Of a DNA stretch of 64,000 nucleotides, positions 22,619-33,613 are shown piece by piece (the stretch's first letter is position 1; each line of letters opens with the position of its first letter). Source of the DNA: Kingdonia uniflora (Eukaryota > Streptophyta > Magnoliopsida > Ranunculales > Circaeasteraceae); assembly GCA_014058105.1 (NCBI GenBank), contig JACGCM010001209.1:143383-207382 (forward strand), read 5' to 3'. Both the position numbers and the translations under genes were made by a program. A model generated the notes under the pieces. It did no database searches. It saw only the letters and a program-made list of their open reading frames with translations, and had not been told where the DNA came from.

Positions 22619-23244
22619 TTTGATTTTTTTAGAATTAAAGTTTTTTTTACCAAGGTATTTTTGAGAGAGAGGTAGATGTAAATTTTTTGATAATAGTCAA
22701 AGTAACATTTGAGTATACAGAAATTGCGGCGGTGTTCTTTTTACCGTGCGGTATTTTAATCTCCTCTAAAGTGAAAAAAAGCCACGTTGGCAAAGTCACA
22801 CTGGCTGCTTGGAGGAGAAGAGTATGATTTGTGGGTTTGGTGGGCCAGGGTGTCAGAACCCACACCCAAGCCCACACTCACTGCTAGAGATGCTTTGAGT
22901 GCTTGGTGTCAGTGCTTGAAATCGGAGTTTCATGTTCTGCAGAATCATCAGGCAAACTGATGAATATGAAAGACATAGTCTTCGAACTAAATGTTATAAA
23001 GGATGTGTTTCTTGGGATTGGGATCCATGAGAAGAGACTAATGATAAATCAACTCTCAGGTGAAGTTACCTCAAAATGCAATGTAGAATGTATTGTTTAA
23101 AATAAAGGGATTTATTCAAGAGTTCTGTCAAGACCCTAAATTATGCTTTGAGGTTACATTTTGCACTAGTTCTCCTATTTGATATGCAATAGTGTTATCT
23201 AAATTAGTGATTGATTTGTTCCATTATTCTTCGAGAATGAGATA

Positions 23245-23886
23245 TGTTGAGAATCCGAGATAGCGACTCTCTCTTCTCGTCAAGAACAATACGCAGAAAT
23301 GCCAAGCAAGAGAAAAACTAAACAATCAAGCAAGCACAATATAACAAACACACAAGAGTTCCAGAGGAGGGAAGTGGAAAACCCTTACCGATAAAAAACC
23401 ACTCCCCGAACAATCTACTATGTTAATCAAATAGGTTACAATGATCTCTCAAAACTTTCTCAAAGCCTAACAATAGTGTCTCTTCAAACCCTAAAACTCT
23501 TAAGGTTAAATTCACTGAGATGGCTATCAAAATAACCTAGGTCCTCTTTATATAGTAGAGAACTAAATACAAGTAGTACAAATCTCGAGGCAGAACTAAG
23601 TATCTCAGAAGAACTCCCAATAAGGCAACCTTGGCAGAGGTTCCAACCCTAGAAAACATACAGGTCGTTCTAACGAACTCCATTCCAGTTCAAATAACTT
23701 TGACCTACATAGGGTTCATCTCCAACACTTCAAACAGAACCAACTCGAATCTTCTGTCGATCATAACCAGTTCGAGTCTCTACATTGAAAACTTATTTTC
23801 AATTCGTTTCAGTCCGACTTCAATCCTCAACTGAAGTAGCTCTAACTAAAACGACCTCGAACATAATTCGAGTTCATACCTTAACA
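23245..23886 (-). repeat. Copia-2 3' LTR
   Basis: 642 bp with forward-strand ends TGTTGAGAATCC and CCTTAACA. It contains about 30 bp near 23516-23545 that are missing from the 5' LTR. The two LTRs otherwise differ at scattered sites, so insertion is not very recent. Confidence 0.93.
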
Positions 23887-23961
23887 ATCTCCCACTTAAA
23901 ATCGAATCTACCGTAACTCTTCACATGATCTCCAAATGAATTGCTCGCTCTAACAGGACCT

Positions 23962-26900
23962 TCAAAGTTGAAGACCCACAGAAGTTGTACATGTTGTCAA
24001 CTTCTGAAAAGTCACCACCTTCGTAAACATATCGGTCGGATTCACATCAGTGCGAATCTTCATGAACTTCAACACACCGTCCTCGAGGAGCGAGCAAATA
24101 TAGTGATATCGAATATCAATGTGTTTGGTCCTAGAGTAAAAAGCTGAGTTCTTCGCTAAGTGTATAGCACTTTGACTATCACTATACAACTTAGGAGAAC
24201 GTTGTTCATGACCGAGCTCTTTCATCAACCCTTTAAGCCAAACCATATCTTTACAAGCTTCTGTAGCTACAACATATTCCGCCTCCGTCGTAGACAAAGC
24301 TACAATCTTCTGTAGTCTAGAAACCCATGTAACCGCACCGCTACCCAATGTTAATACGAACCCACTGGTGCTCTTCCGCCTATTAATGTCACCCGCCATA
24401 TCAGAATCGACAAAACCCTGTAAGCATATTCGAGAACCCCCATAGCACAATGCCATATCTTGAGTCCCCTTTAGATACATAAGTATCCATTTCACAGCTT
24501 TTTAATGCTCTTGGCCTGGATTACTCATATACCTACTTACAAATCCCACTGCTTGGGCAATGTCCAGTCTCGTACAAATCATAGCGTACATTAGGCTACC
24601 AACCGCGGACTGATAGGGAACCTTCCTCATATCATCGCGATCTTTCTGCGTCTTCGGACAACAATCCTTTGATAATTTGAAGTAACCTCCCAATGGTGTA
24701 CTAACGACCTTAGCACCATCCATGTTAAACTACTTAAGTACCTTGCCGATGTACTCAGCTTGAGATAGCCTCAATTCTCACCGTTTTATGTCCCTTGTAA
24801 CACGGATACCTGCTTCACAGCACCCAAGTACTTCATAGAAAACTCCTGGAATAATTGTTCCTTCAACTTGACAATTTCTCCCATGTCGGCACTTGCTACC
24901 AACATATCATCTACATACAGAAGTAGAATGATATATGAGTTCCCCATCTTCTTTATAAAACAACAGTGATCAGCATTGCTCTTCGAATAACCATTTCTGG
25001 ACATGAATTGTTCAAACTTCAAATACCACTGTCTCGACGCTTGTTTCAAACCATATAAGCTCTTTGTGAGCCTACACACGCGATCTTCTTTCCCTTTGAC
25101 CGAATATCCTTCGGGCTGCTTCATATATATTTCTTCATGAAGGTTGCCGTAAAGAAATGTTGACTTGACATTGAGCTGCTCAAGGTGTAACTCTTCAACA
25201 ACAACTATATTCATCACAACCCGAATAGTAGACATCTTCACCATAGGAGCAAAAATATTACCAAAATCAATGCCTTCTTTCTGCTGAAAGCCCTTCACCA
25301 CAAGTCTAGCCTTGAATCTCCTTGAACCATCAGATTTGTGCTTTAGTCTTTATATCCACTTGTTGTGCAATGCTCTCTTTCCTTTTGGTAATCGAACTAA
25401 ATCCCAAAGTTTGATTCACAGACAATGACTGCATCTCATCATTCATAGCAAGCTCCCACTTGCTCTTGGCTTCCACATCTAAAGCCTCCTTGTAACTTTC
25501 AGGTTCACCACCATTTGTAAGTAACAAGAAATTTAGGGAGTTGACGTACCTTGCCAGAATTTTTGTAATTCTCGGCTCCTTTCGAAGTGCTATTGGAATG
25601 TCTAGATCATTTGGTTTCTCGTTCTGATTTGGTGTATCGGATTCAACAACAATTTCTTCTTCGGCCTCTCGAGAGAGTTCATCATCTTCAATGTCGACAC
25701 TTTCCACTGCTTCACTTCATTTCCTTTCTACAGGTACACTAAAATCTTTATATAAGACTTTCTCATTGAATGCAATGTTTCAGCTCCTGATAACCTTCCG
25801 ATTCTTCGCATCCCAAAATCGGTACCCAAGTTCATCACCACCGTATCCAATGAAAATGTACTTCGTCGACCTTGCATCTAACTTCGACCTCGTATCTGAA
25901 GTATCAAGCACATATGAGGTGCAAGCAAAAATACGCAAGTAATTAAGGTTTACCTCTTTATTCGTCCATGCTTCTTCAGGAAGTCCAAATATAAGGCCGT
26001 TGAAGGCCCTCTATTAATCAAGTACGCTGCCGTACTTACCGCATCCGCCCAAAAACATTTTGGCAATCCAGCATTGAGTCTCATACTCCTCGTTATTTCG
26101 TTTATAGTTCGGCTCATGCATTCTGCAACACCATTTTGTTGTGGTGCTCCGGGAATAGTCTTCTGTCTTCTAATCCCATTTGATGTGTAAAAGCTTTCGA
26201 ACTCGTCACTACAGTATTCGCCCCCATTGTCTGACCTGAGACATTTCAGTTTTGAACTGGTTTTATTTTCAACTAGAGCCTTCCACCTTTTGAATTTTTC
26301 AAACACATCTGACTTGTTCTTCACAAAGTAGACCCATAGTTTACGAGTGGCATCATCGATAAAGGTAACGTAGTAATGAGAACCACCAATAAAAGACACC
26401 TTGGTCGGCCCCCAAACATCCGTGTGTACAAGGTCAAGCTTTCCAGGTTTCCTTGATCTTCCAGTTAAATTGAAATTGACTTTTTTTTGTTTTGCAAGAA
26501 CACACACTTCACAAAACTTCAGATCGACCTCATCGAGACCCTCGAGATTTCCTTTGGTTACCATCATCTTCATTCCTTTTTTACTCATGTGACCGAGCCG
26601 TTTGTGCCACGTGCTTGTATCAATCCCTGGAGTGGTCGCACAAATAGTTGAAATTGTGCAATGCGTTGTATACGACGTACCATGTTTCAAGCCTCGAGCT
26701 ACTACCATAGCTCCCTTTGTGATCTTCCAGAATGTATCACCAAAGGTGCTTACATATCCATCATCATCCGATAATTGGCTAACCGATATAAGGTTACGCC
26801 CCAATTTGGGTACAAGTCGCACATACTTCAAAACAACCGTCGCCCCTAAAGGAAACTTTAACCTAGCGTCTCCCTTTCCAGTAATGTTGCGAGCAGACTT

Positions 26901-27838
26901 ATCTGCAAGAAAGACTGTACCATAGTCGCCTTTAACAACATTCGAAAGAAAACCCAAGTTCGTAGTAGCATGGAAAGAAGCACCCGAATCAATTATCCAT
27001 GATTCACTAACATCCTCACAAGAAAGTATAGAGCCTCGTCAAAACTAACCTCTTCAGTAAGGTTCATCGTATCTTTCTCCTTGTCGCTCTTCTTAGACAG
27101 TCTCGTCTGAAGTGACCCTTCTTCCCACAAGTCCAGCACGCACCAGGCAGTTTAGACTTTCCTCTTAATTGTGATCGACCTCTTCCATATTTTGGCCCTT
27201 TTCTGAAAGACCTCCCTCTTTCTTCAACATTCAACATATTGCCATTCGAACTCGAAGAGGGTTCACATATTTTACGTCTATTTTCTTCACTCATAATCAA
27301 CGAGACTATAGTGTCAAATCTGATGTCTTCCTTCCTCGATAAGTTACTCACAGCTGTAATGAACCCTTCCCAGTTCTCAGACATCTGCCCTAAAAGAGCC
27401 CACGCTCTCACCGCCTCGGTAAATGTGATTTTAACGGATTCTAATTCAGCTTGAATAGTATTGAACTCACTGATGTGAGATTGCACACTACTATTATCCT
27501 TCATCTTTAAGATAAACAAACGATGTAAAAGATGTACCTTGTTTTCCCCGAACGGTTTCGAGTACATAAAGGACAAAGTCTCCATCAACTCCTTCGTAGT
27601 CGCAACTTGGAGATCATGTGTAAGATCTGAGATGACAACGCTAATCTTACGGTTCCAAGCGTTTTGCGATCCAATCACGCCCACTTAGCATCGTCATGAT
27701 CCGTCGGCTTCATCTCAATCCCACCTAGCGGTAAATCAAGATTCTTCTGATAGAGATAATCCTCTATCTGTATCTTTCACACTCCAAAGTTAGAACCATT
27801 GAACTTCGTGATCTTTAACTTCTCCTGATCGGCCATCG
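23962..27838 (-). pseudogene. Copia-2 gag-pol polyprotein, broken
   Basis: Gag starts at ATG 27838. A tryptophan codon in the FGVWKIQ-like motif is now TGA near 27783, and a frameshift follows near 27685. The zinc knuckle CWTCGKKGHFRRDC is intact. Integrase (26957-25950) has HTDVWGP and RSDNGGEY. Stops and frameshifts follow near 25.7-25.75 kb and before the reverse transcriptase (25301-24786), which keeps YVDDM. RNase H (24495-23962) has STTEAEY and YSDSQS. At least four disabling changes, so not autonomous. Confidence 0.92.
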
Positions 27839-27881
27839 TTCTTCACCAGAACAAGCCCTAAACACTCGCTCTGATACCAAT

Positions 27882-28493
27882 TGTTGAGAATCCGATATAG
27901 CGATTCTCACTTCTCGTCAAGAACAATACGCGAAAACGCCAAGCAAGAGCAAAACTAAACAATCAAGCAAGCACAATATAACAAACACACAAGAGTTCCA
28001 GAGGAGGGAAGTGGAAAACTCTTACCGATAAAAAACCACTCCCCGAACAATCCACTATGTTAATCAAACAGGTTAAAATGATCTCTCAAGACTTTCTCAA
28101 AGCCTAACAATGGAGTCTCTTCAAACCCTAAAACTTTTAAGGTTAAATTCTCTTTATATAGTAGAAAACTAAATACAAGTAGTACACATCTCGAGGCAGA
28201 ACTAAGCGTTTCAAAAGAACTCCCAATAAGGCAACCTTGGTAGAGGTTCATGCCCTAGAAAACATACAGGTCGTTCTAACGAACTACATTCCAGTTCGAA
28301 TAACTTCGACCTACATAGGGTTAATCTCCAGCACTTCAAACAGAACCAACTCGAATCTTCTGTCGATCATAGCCAGTTTGAGTCTGTACATTGAAAAACT
28401 TATTTTTAATCCGTTTCAGTCCGACTTCAATCCTCAACTGAAGTAGCTCGAACTAAAACGACGTCGAACATAATTCGAGTTCATACCTTAACA
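27882..28493 (-). repeat. Copia-2 5' LTR
   Basis: 612 bp, same termini as the 3' LTR and 30 bp shorter. The primer binding site lies immediately beyond its inner end (forward-strand GCTCTGATACCAA at about 27869-27881). Confidence 0.93.
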
Positions 28494-30426
28494 AGATATT
28501 CAGTTGCATTCCTGCGAATTCGGCGTTGTGATCAAGATGTAGGGAGTCAGTGCACCAGAAGTGAAATGGGACTTTACTGTAGAATCAGGTTGGCATATTG
28601 TGAGATGAAGGGGGTGTACTACGATTCTACGAGGAAGAATTTGAAATGATAGGGTTTAAGCTCATCACGTCTAAGCTGTAGGCGATTCTTTGGAGAATAT
28701 GCTATATGGAGATGTGCAGTGGCTGTTAATAGCACTACTCAGAGATGCTGTGTTCCTATGGTTTCAACGTTCGCTGCTGTTTTTACCTTTGTCCCTGACG
28801 TTAAACCATTGTCTTTTAATTAAGGAGAAGCTGATGTGATGACTTGGTCTTATTCTCTAATGCTTTTGATTCCCGTTATATTCCTTTCTGGTCTATACGT
28901 GCTAGAACATTATTCTGGTATGTTCTCTTCAGTCTCAAAGTTGGAATGGTCATACCAACTACCTGTTTCTCCAGTAGTGGTAATGTAGGCAACACCTACC
29001 AGGAGTTCTGGGGTTTCGTTCTCACCACTGGTGGGTTTCAAGGTTTGTATTAAGTCCCGCTGGCCTTGTGCCAACGTGCCCGGTCTGTGTGGTTTGCGGG
29101 TTACTGCACGACCCTAGAGGATCTGGTTGGGAATTGACTGTCTGCCAGTTGCCCAGACACCTCTAGTGAAAAAGGGAAAAAATAAATAATTGGAATGGTC
29201 ATAGCAGATAATTAAGAATGCTAAATTGTGGTAAGGACCTTCGATCTAACTTGTTTATTATTCAACTCGAATTTATCGGTATTCGACATGTTTTTCGAGT
29301 TTTTGTCGTCTCCATCTAGAAAGTCGCTATTACCAATCAACGACAGTGTCTGCCTCTGCCTCTCCTTGGTCCATGCCGTTGCCGTGAGTATACTAGTGAA
29401 TTATACATACAATGAATAATAGTGCATTTTGAGGACTTTTCCTTAACATTGTGCAAAATTGTTCCTTTAAATCATAAAAGTTCTACAAAAACAATGATAA
29501 AAATGTGTAGTCCAGAAATTTTACGGCCTAGGTTGAACCTTCAACCTAACTAATTTATTATCCCAACTTCAACTTGTTCAACATATTGGACAGCATTTTC
29601 TTGGATCTTAATGAAAAGTAACTTTGATGCTACTTATGACCTCTTCCCATACCACTACGAACCAACCAGCCGCGCTTACGGAGGGCAAGAGTACCACCAA
29701 CAAAACTCTAATAGCGAGTATGTGGTGAAAAACTTGGTCTCCCCAACAATCAAGTAAATGAAGCTTTCTAGAGACAGTAATGCTACTTTTCCAGTTTACG
29801 CAAGTCTAGGAGACTTTGCTCTTAGACAATTCAACTTAGAGTGGGACTGAAACTCCCCCGAAAAGACAAAATGTCCGTTGTCTGAGTGGGATGACCTGAT
29901 CCCGACTGGTACCCTTGACGTCCATAGAACATTTTGAAGATTATTCAAAGATGGAAAAAATCTCACTCGAGTTTAAGAGTTTAACCATCTCGAAAAAACA
30001 GGCTCGCCTACAGAAGGAAAAAAAACAACAGAAACTCACTGCTACCACAAAATATTCCATCAACTATAAGAAACAAAGCACACGAGAAGTACTCGAAATT
30101 CTGGCATTTTTTCGCCTGAGTAATTATTTCAACAACACTTGAAAGTTGAAAATAAATTAAAACCATAGGAAACTACTACATGTAACTGAGACATAATGAA
30201 TAATTGTGTTCCTTCAATATGATAAATTCAGTAAATGGTACACTTGAAAGTTGAAAATAAATTAAAACCATTGGAAACTACAACATCATCCTAGTTATTG
30301 TAATGGTCCATAACTGAGACATGATAAATAATTGCGTTCTTTCAGTAAATGGTACACTTGACTTAACTCTTCGTCGACTTGGTTTGTAGACATATCTGTC
30401 AAGAAATGTGTGGTTCCCTTGAAATG
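28494..30426. other. Intergenic between Copia-2 and the NLR gene
   Basis: No gene is recognised. About 29040-29160 is a GC-richer patch unlike its surroundings, possibly an insertion. About 29226-29300 and 29520-29590 share a TTCAACCTAACTAATTTATTA-like block. A 105-bp direct repeat (the word CACTTGAAAGTTGAAAATAA near 30136 and 30241) lies just upstream of the NLR promoter. Confidence 0.5.
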
Positions 30427-30433
30427 TAGATAT

Positions 30434-30440
30434 TATATAA
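30434..30440 (+). promoter_or_regulatory. TATA box of the NLR gene
   Basis: TATATAA 87-93 bp upstream of the ATG at 30527, a normal spacing for a plant promoter with a short leader. Confidence 0.55.
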
Positions 30441-30526
30441 AGCAAGCATTTGGGAAATAATCCTATTGCAAGTTTGCAACCTTTATCTGTATTTTCTGAT
30501 CCCTTCATCCTCCTAGTCACCCAGAT

Positions 30527-33500
30527 ATGGCTGAGATGATTGTTTCCGTGGTCTTGGACCAATTGGGGACCTTACTCGTGAAAGAGGTCGGGGAAAAAGT
30601 GAAAATGGCCGTGCACGTAGAGGAAGACATCAAAAAACTCGAAACCACATTAAAAACCATCCAAGCTGTGCTCCGTGATGCTGAGAAAAAGCAAGTTCAA
30701 AACGAAGGGGTCAAGTTGTGGTTGGAGCGCCTAAAGGAGGTTGTCTACGAAATCGAGGATGTGGTGGACAAGTGGAACACCAAACTTCTTAAGTCTCAAA
30801 TCAGAACTCAGTCCAAAGATAAGAAGGTATTGTTGAACCCTTTCTTTAGTTTTAGAAACAGTGTTCTTTTGCGGAATAATTTGGGACGGAAAATTATCAG
30901 ATTAAGGGAAAAACTTGACTCCATCGCCAGTGATAAGGATAACTATGGCCTCACATATGGTATGGCGTCGGAGGTACCACCGCTACCGCCACGAGAAAAG
31001 ACTAGTTCTTTTGTCGATGTATCAAAGGTCTATGGTCGTGATGTTGATAGAAATATCATAGTCAGCAAGATGTTAAGCGAGAGTAGTCAAAATGAAATTG
31101 ATGTCCCCATCATCTCCATCGTCGGAATGGGAGGACTTGGCAAAACAACTCTCGCTCAAATGATTTTACACGATAAGAATGTCGAAAATTACTTTGGGAA
31201 GACAATGTGGGTGTGTGTGTCCGAACCTTTTGATAGGATAACGCTTGCCAAGGCAATAATTGAAGCTACCGGTGCAAAGGTTCCAGAAGTTACTGAGTGG
31301 AACGCTTTGCACAGTCTTTTGATTGACGCAGTCAAAGATAAGTTGTTCATACTTGTCTTAGACGATGTTTGGACTGAGGACAGTAACCAATGGGGTCCCT
31401 TTAAACTTGCTCTAGATGGTGGTGCACCAGGTAGTAGAATTCTGGCCACCACACGCAATGAAAGAGTTGCGTTGATGATGAACTCGACCTACATACATGA
31501 GCTAGTGGGCTTGACCAAGGAAGATAGTTGGTCATTGTTTCGTTTTGCTGCCTCAATGAAAATGGAAACCAAAGACTATGGAATTATTAAAGAAATCGGG
31601 GAGGCAATCACAAAGAAATGTAAAGGAGTACCTCTTTCCATAAAAACTGTTGGTAGTCTGTTGCGATTTAAAAAGAACATACAAGATTGGCAAGAGGTCT
31701 TGGAAAGTGAGACATGGAATTTACCAGAGTTTGTGAAAGGAGTCTTGCCTGCTCTGCTGTTGAGCTATTATGATTTGCCTTCATCTTGGAAACCATGTTT
31801 TACATACTGTGCTATATTCCCGAAAGATTGCATACTTGAAAAGGGTGAGTTAATCAAGTTGTGGATGGCGCAAGGTTTTCTTTACTCGACTGAGAAAAGA
31901 GATATGGAAAAGGTTGGTGAGGAGTATTTCGATGGTATAGTTTCACGTTCACTATTCCAAGATGTAAAAACAGATGAAGATGGCAGCATACGATCATGCA
32001 AGATGCATGATCTTGTCCATGATTTTGTGCAATTTCTCACAAAGAATGAAATATTAATAGTTGAGAGAAATGATATAACTGTCAACTCTAGCAAGTTACG
32101 TCATCTAAATGCACGAAATTTGGATGATACAAGGGCTACTCTTTCTTCCATTCACAAGACATCTCTTAGATCGCTTAATTTGAAATTTGAAGGGCTGGAT
32201 GGTAAGATCTTTCGGCTCTGGACATGCCTTAGGTCGTTGGATTTGAGCAACAATTACGATCTTTGTGAACTTCCTAATGAGATAGGGGACCTGATACATC
32301 TACGGTATCTGGACTTGTCAATGACAAGTGTGTGGAAGTTACCTAATAGCTTGAGTAATCTGTGTAATCTGCAGACCTTGAAGCTCAACGGATGTCAATT
32401 TATTTGTGAACTGCCTGCAAGTATGGGGAATATGATTAGCTTAAGACATCTCGAAATTTACAACACGGAGAGATTAAGATTCTTACCCGAAGGGATAGAG
32501 AGATTAGCTTCCCTCCGTTCATTAAGTAAGTTCATCGTAAGCAAAGGACGTAAGCTTGGAGATCTAAAAGGCCTGAACTTGATCCAGGGGAGCATAGAAA
32601 TAAGTGGGTTGCGAAGAGTGAAATCTGCAAACGAGGCTAAGGAAGTGCAGTTGGCAAGTAAGCGAGGCATCCATGCTCTAACATTGGATTTTGGGCTGGC
32701 AAATGAGTTGGAGAATATAAGTGAAGTTGATAAAGAGAGGATGGAGGGTGTGTTGGAAGGACTCCAACCGCATCCAAACTTGGAGAAACTGAAAATAAAT
32801 CAGTACCCTGGCTCCAAGTTACCAAGCTGGATGATTCTATTTTCGGAACTCCGTGTATTAGAGCTAAAGTATTTAACTCAGTGTACAACACTGCTTTCAC
32901 TGGGGAGACTACCATTGCTTGAGGTGCTCAGAATTGATGGAATGATATCTGTAAGACGATTAGGTCTGGATTTTCTGGGGATTTCAGATATTGAAGAGGA
33001 AAATGATGATGCTACTTCTTCCATAAACAAAGAAAAATTAGTAGTTTTTCCCAACTTAATTAAACTGCATATAATGGAAATGTCTGAGTTAGAGGAGTGG
33101 GTGTTGCCATTTGAAAGAAGTGATGATACATTACAGATCATGCCACGTCTTCAAATACTAGATATTTGGTCGTCCCCCAAATTGAAGGCGTTGCCAGCTC
33201 TTGGAAGACTAGAATCGCTGGAAGAGCTGGATATAAGTGGATTGGATTCACTCCAGCGCATAGGCCCCGAATTCTTTGGAATTTCAGAAGATGATGTTAC
33301 AAGATGTGGATCGAGCCGAGGTGGAGAATCAGTACCAATAATTGTATTCCCAAAGTTGAAGACTCTCGATTTCTCCTTTATCTCAGAGTTGGAAGAATGG
33401 GAGATGATGATGCCGAGTTGGAGAGAAGATGTCAGTTTCATTATGCCATGCCTCAAGGAATTGAGACTTGGGTTCTGCAAGAAGCTAAAGGTGGTTCCAC

Positions 33501-33613
33501 ACAACATCTTCTCTTATCAACCAGTGAAGGAACGCATAGAATTCTGTTCAGAATTGAATAAACGTTCAAGGAGGAATCAAATCATCATAAGGAGAGAAGT
33601 TGGAGAAAGGTAA
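30527..33613 (+). CDS. CC-NB-ARC-LRR disease resistance protein
   Basis: A single 1028-residue open frame, full length for a CNL. N-terminal Rx-type coiled coil with the EDVID-like YEIEDVVDKW at about 74-83. NB-ARC motifs: P-loop GMGGLGKTT (200-208), kinase 2 LDDVW (278-282; the final Trp is typical of CC-type), RNBS-B GSRILATTR, GLPL as GVPL (367-370), RNBS-D CFTYCAIFP (424-432), MHD (493-495). About 20 imperfect LRRs follow. Residues 792-891 and 892 to about 990 form a near 100-residue tandem LRR module, both starting LGRL and containing F-GIS and ELEEW. All switch motifs look intact, so this is a plausible functional cytoplasmic immune receptor of the RGA type. The stop TAA lies in AGGTAA, which could also act as a splice donor, so longer spliced 3' ends are possible. 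Confidence 0.96.
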   Translation: MAEMIVSVVLDQLGTLLVKEVGEKVKMAVHVEEDIKKLETTLKTIQAVLRDAEKKQVQNEGVKLWLERLKEVVYEIEDVVDKWNTKLLKSQIRTQSKDKKVLLNPFFSFRNSVLLRNNLGRKIIRLREKLDSIASDKDNYGLTYGMASEVPPLPPREKTSSFVDVSKVYGRDVDRNIIVSKMLSESSQNEIDVPIISIVGMGGLGKTTLAQMILHDKNVENYFGKTMWVCVSEPFDRITLAKAIIEATGAKVPEVTEWNALHSLLIDAVKDKLFILVLDDVWTEDSNQWGPFKLALDGGAPGSRILATTRNERVALMMNSTYIHELVGLTKEDSWSLFRFAASMKMETKDYGIIKEIGEAITKKCKGVPLSIKTVGSLLRFKKNIQDWQEVLESETWNLPEFVKGVLPALLLSYYDLPSSWKPCFTYCAIFPKDCILEKGELIKLWMAQGFLYSTEKRDMEKVGEEYFDGIVSRSLFQDVKTDEDGSIRSCKMHDLVHDFVQFLTKNEILIVERNDITVNSSKLRHLNARNLDDTRATLSSIHKTSLRSLNLKFEGLDGKIFRLWTCLRSLDLSNNYDLCELPNEIGDLIHLRYLDLSMTSVWKLPNSLSNLCNLQTLKLNGCQFICELPASMGNMISLRHLEIYNTERLRFLPEGIERLASLRSLSKFIVSKGRKLGDLKGLNLIQGSIEISGLRRVKSANEAKEVQLASKRGIHALTLDFGLANELENISEVDKERMEGVLEGLQPHPNLEKLKINQYPGSKLPSWMILFSELRVLELKYLTQCTTLLSLGRLPLLEVLRIDGMISVRRLGLDFLGISDIEEENDDATSSINKEKLVVFPNLIKLHIMEMSELEEWVLPFERSDDTLQIMPRLQILDIWSSPKLKALPALGRLESLEELDISGLDSLQRIGPEFFGISEDDVTRCGSSRGGESVPIIVFPKLKTLDFSFISELEEWEMMMPSWREDVSFIMPCLKELRLGFCKKLKVVPHNIFSYQPVKERIEFCSELNKRSRRNQIIIRREVGER

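Larger units (their letters stand above)
16434..22895. mobile_element. PIF/Harbinger element carrying a plant-mobile-domain gene
   Basis: 6462 bp flanked by 3-bp TGA duplications (16431-16433 and 22896-22898). The ends are imperfect inverted repeats: the left starts GAGCAAACGCAACAGGGTGTG and the right, read in reverse, starts AAGCATCTCTAGCAGTGAG, both followed by TGTGGG-rich sequence. Removing the element and one TGA restores the receptor-kinase frame, which fixes the borders independently. Contents: a Myb/SANT-like ORF (forward, 16735-18179), a DDE transposase (reverse, 19782-18445) and a plant-mobile-domain gene (reverse, about 22618-20560). The first two are the standard PIF/Harbinger pair. 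The third is not, and is bracketed by extra copies of the subterminal CACCGCGCGGTG motif, so two elements may have fused. Confidence 0.85.
16201..23100 (+). pseudogene. LRR receptor-like kinase, C-terminal part, split by Harbinger
   Basis: Two pieces of one kinase C-lobe in the same frame. Piece 1 (16201-16433) reads SVKGDVKSYGIMLLEMF, GKKPTDGMF, GLNLHNFVKMHLPD and IDPRQ. Piece 2 (22899-23100) reads ECLVSVLEIGVSCSAES, MNMKDIVFELN and a terminal IKDVFLGIGIH tail. This is the end of a subfamily XII-like (EFR/XA21 type) LRR receptor kinase. The pieces join in frame across the Harbinger element when one TGA target copy is kept. Everything upstream (LRRs, transmembrane segment, kinase N-lobe, HRD and DFG) is missing, apparently lost when Copia-1 inserted and its left side was deleted. 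Not functional. Confidence 0.88.
23245..28493 (-). mobile_element. Copia-2, complete-length Ty1/copia retrotransposon
   Basis: 5249 bp on the reverse strand with LTRs at 27882-28493 (5') and 23245-23886 (3'), and a perfect 5-bp target duplication AGATA at 23240-23244 and 28494-28498. Next to the 5' LTR the reverse strand reads TTGGTATCAGAGC, the initiator-methionine tRNA primer site. Next to the 3' LTR is the purine tract AAGTGGGAGAT. gag-pol in between is broken. It lies just downstream of the receptor-kinase remnant. Confidence 0.96.

Noticed and set aside
29040..29160. GC-richer patch considered as a SINE
   Set aside because: No convincing box A and box B spacing and no A-tail or target duplication were seen.
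31189..33507. Reverse-strand frames of 64-118 codons within the NLR gene
   Set aside because: Antisense shadows of an intact 1028-codon gene with all expected motifs.
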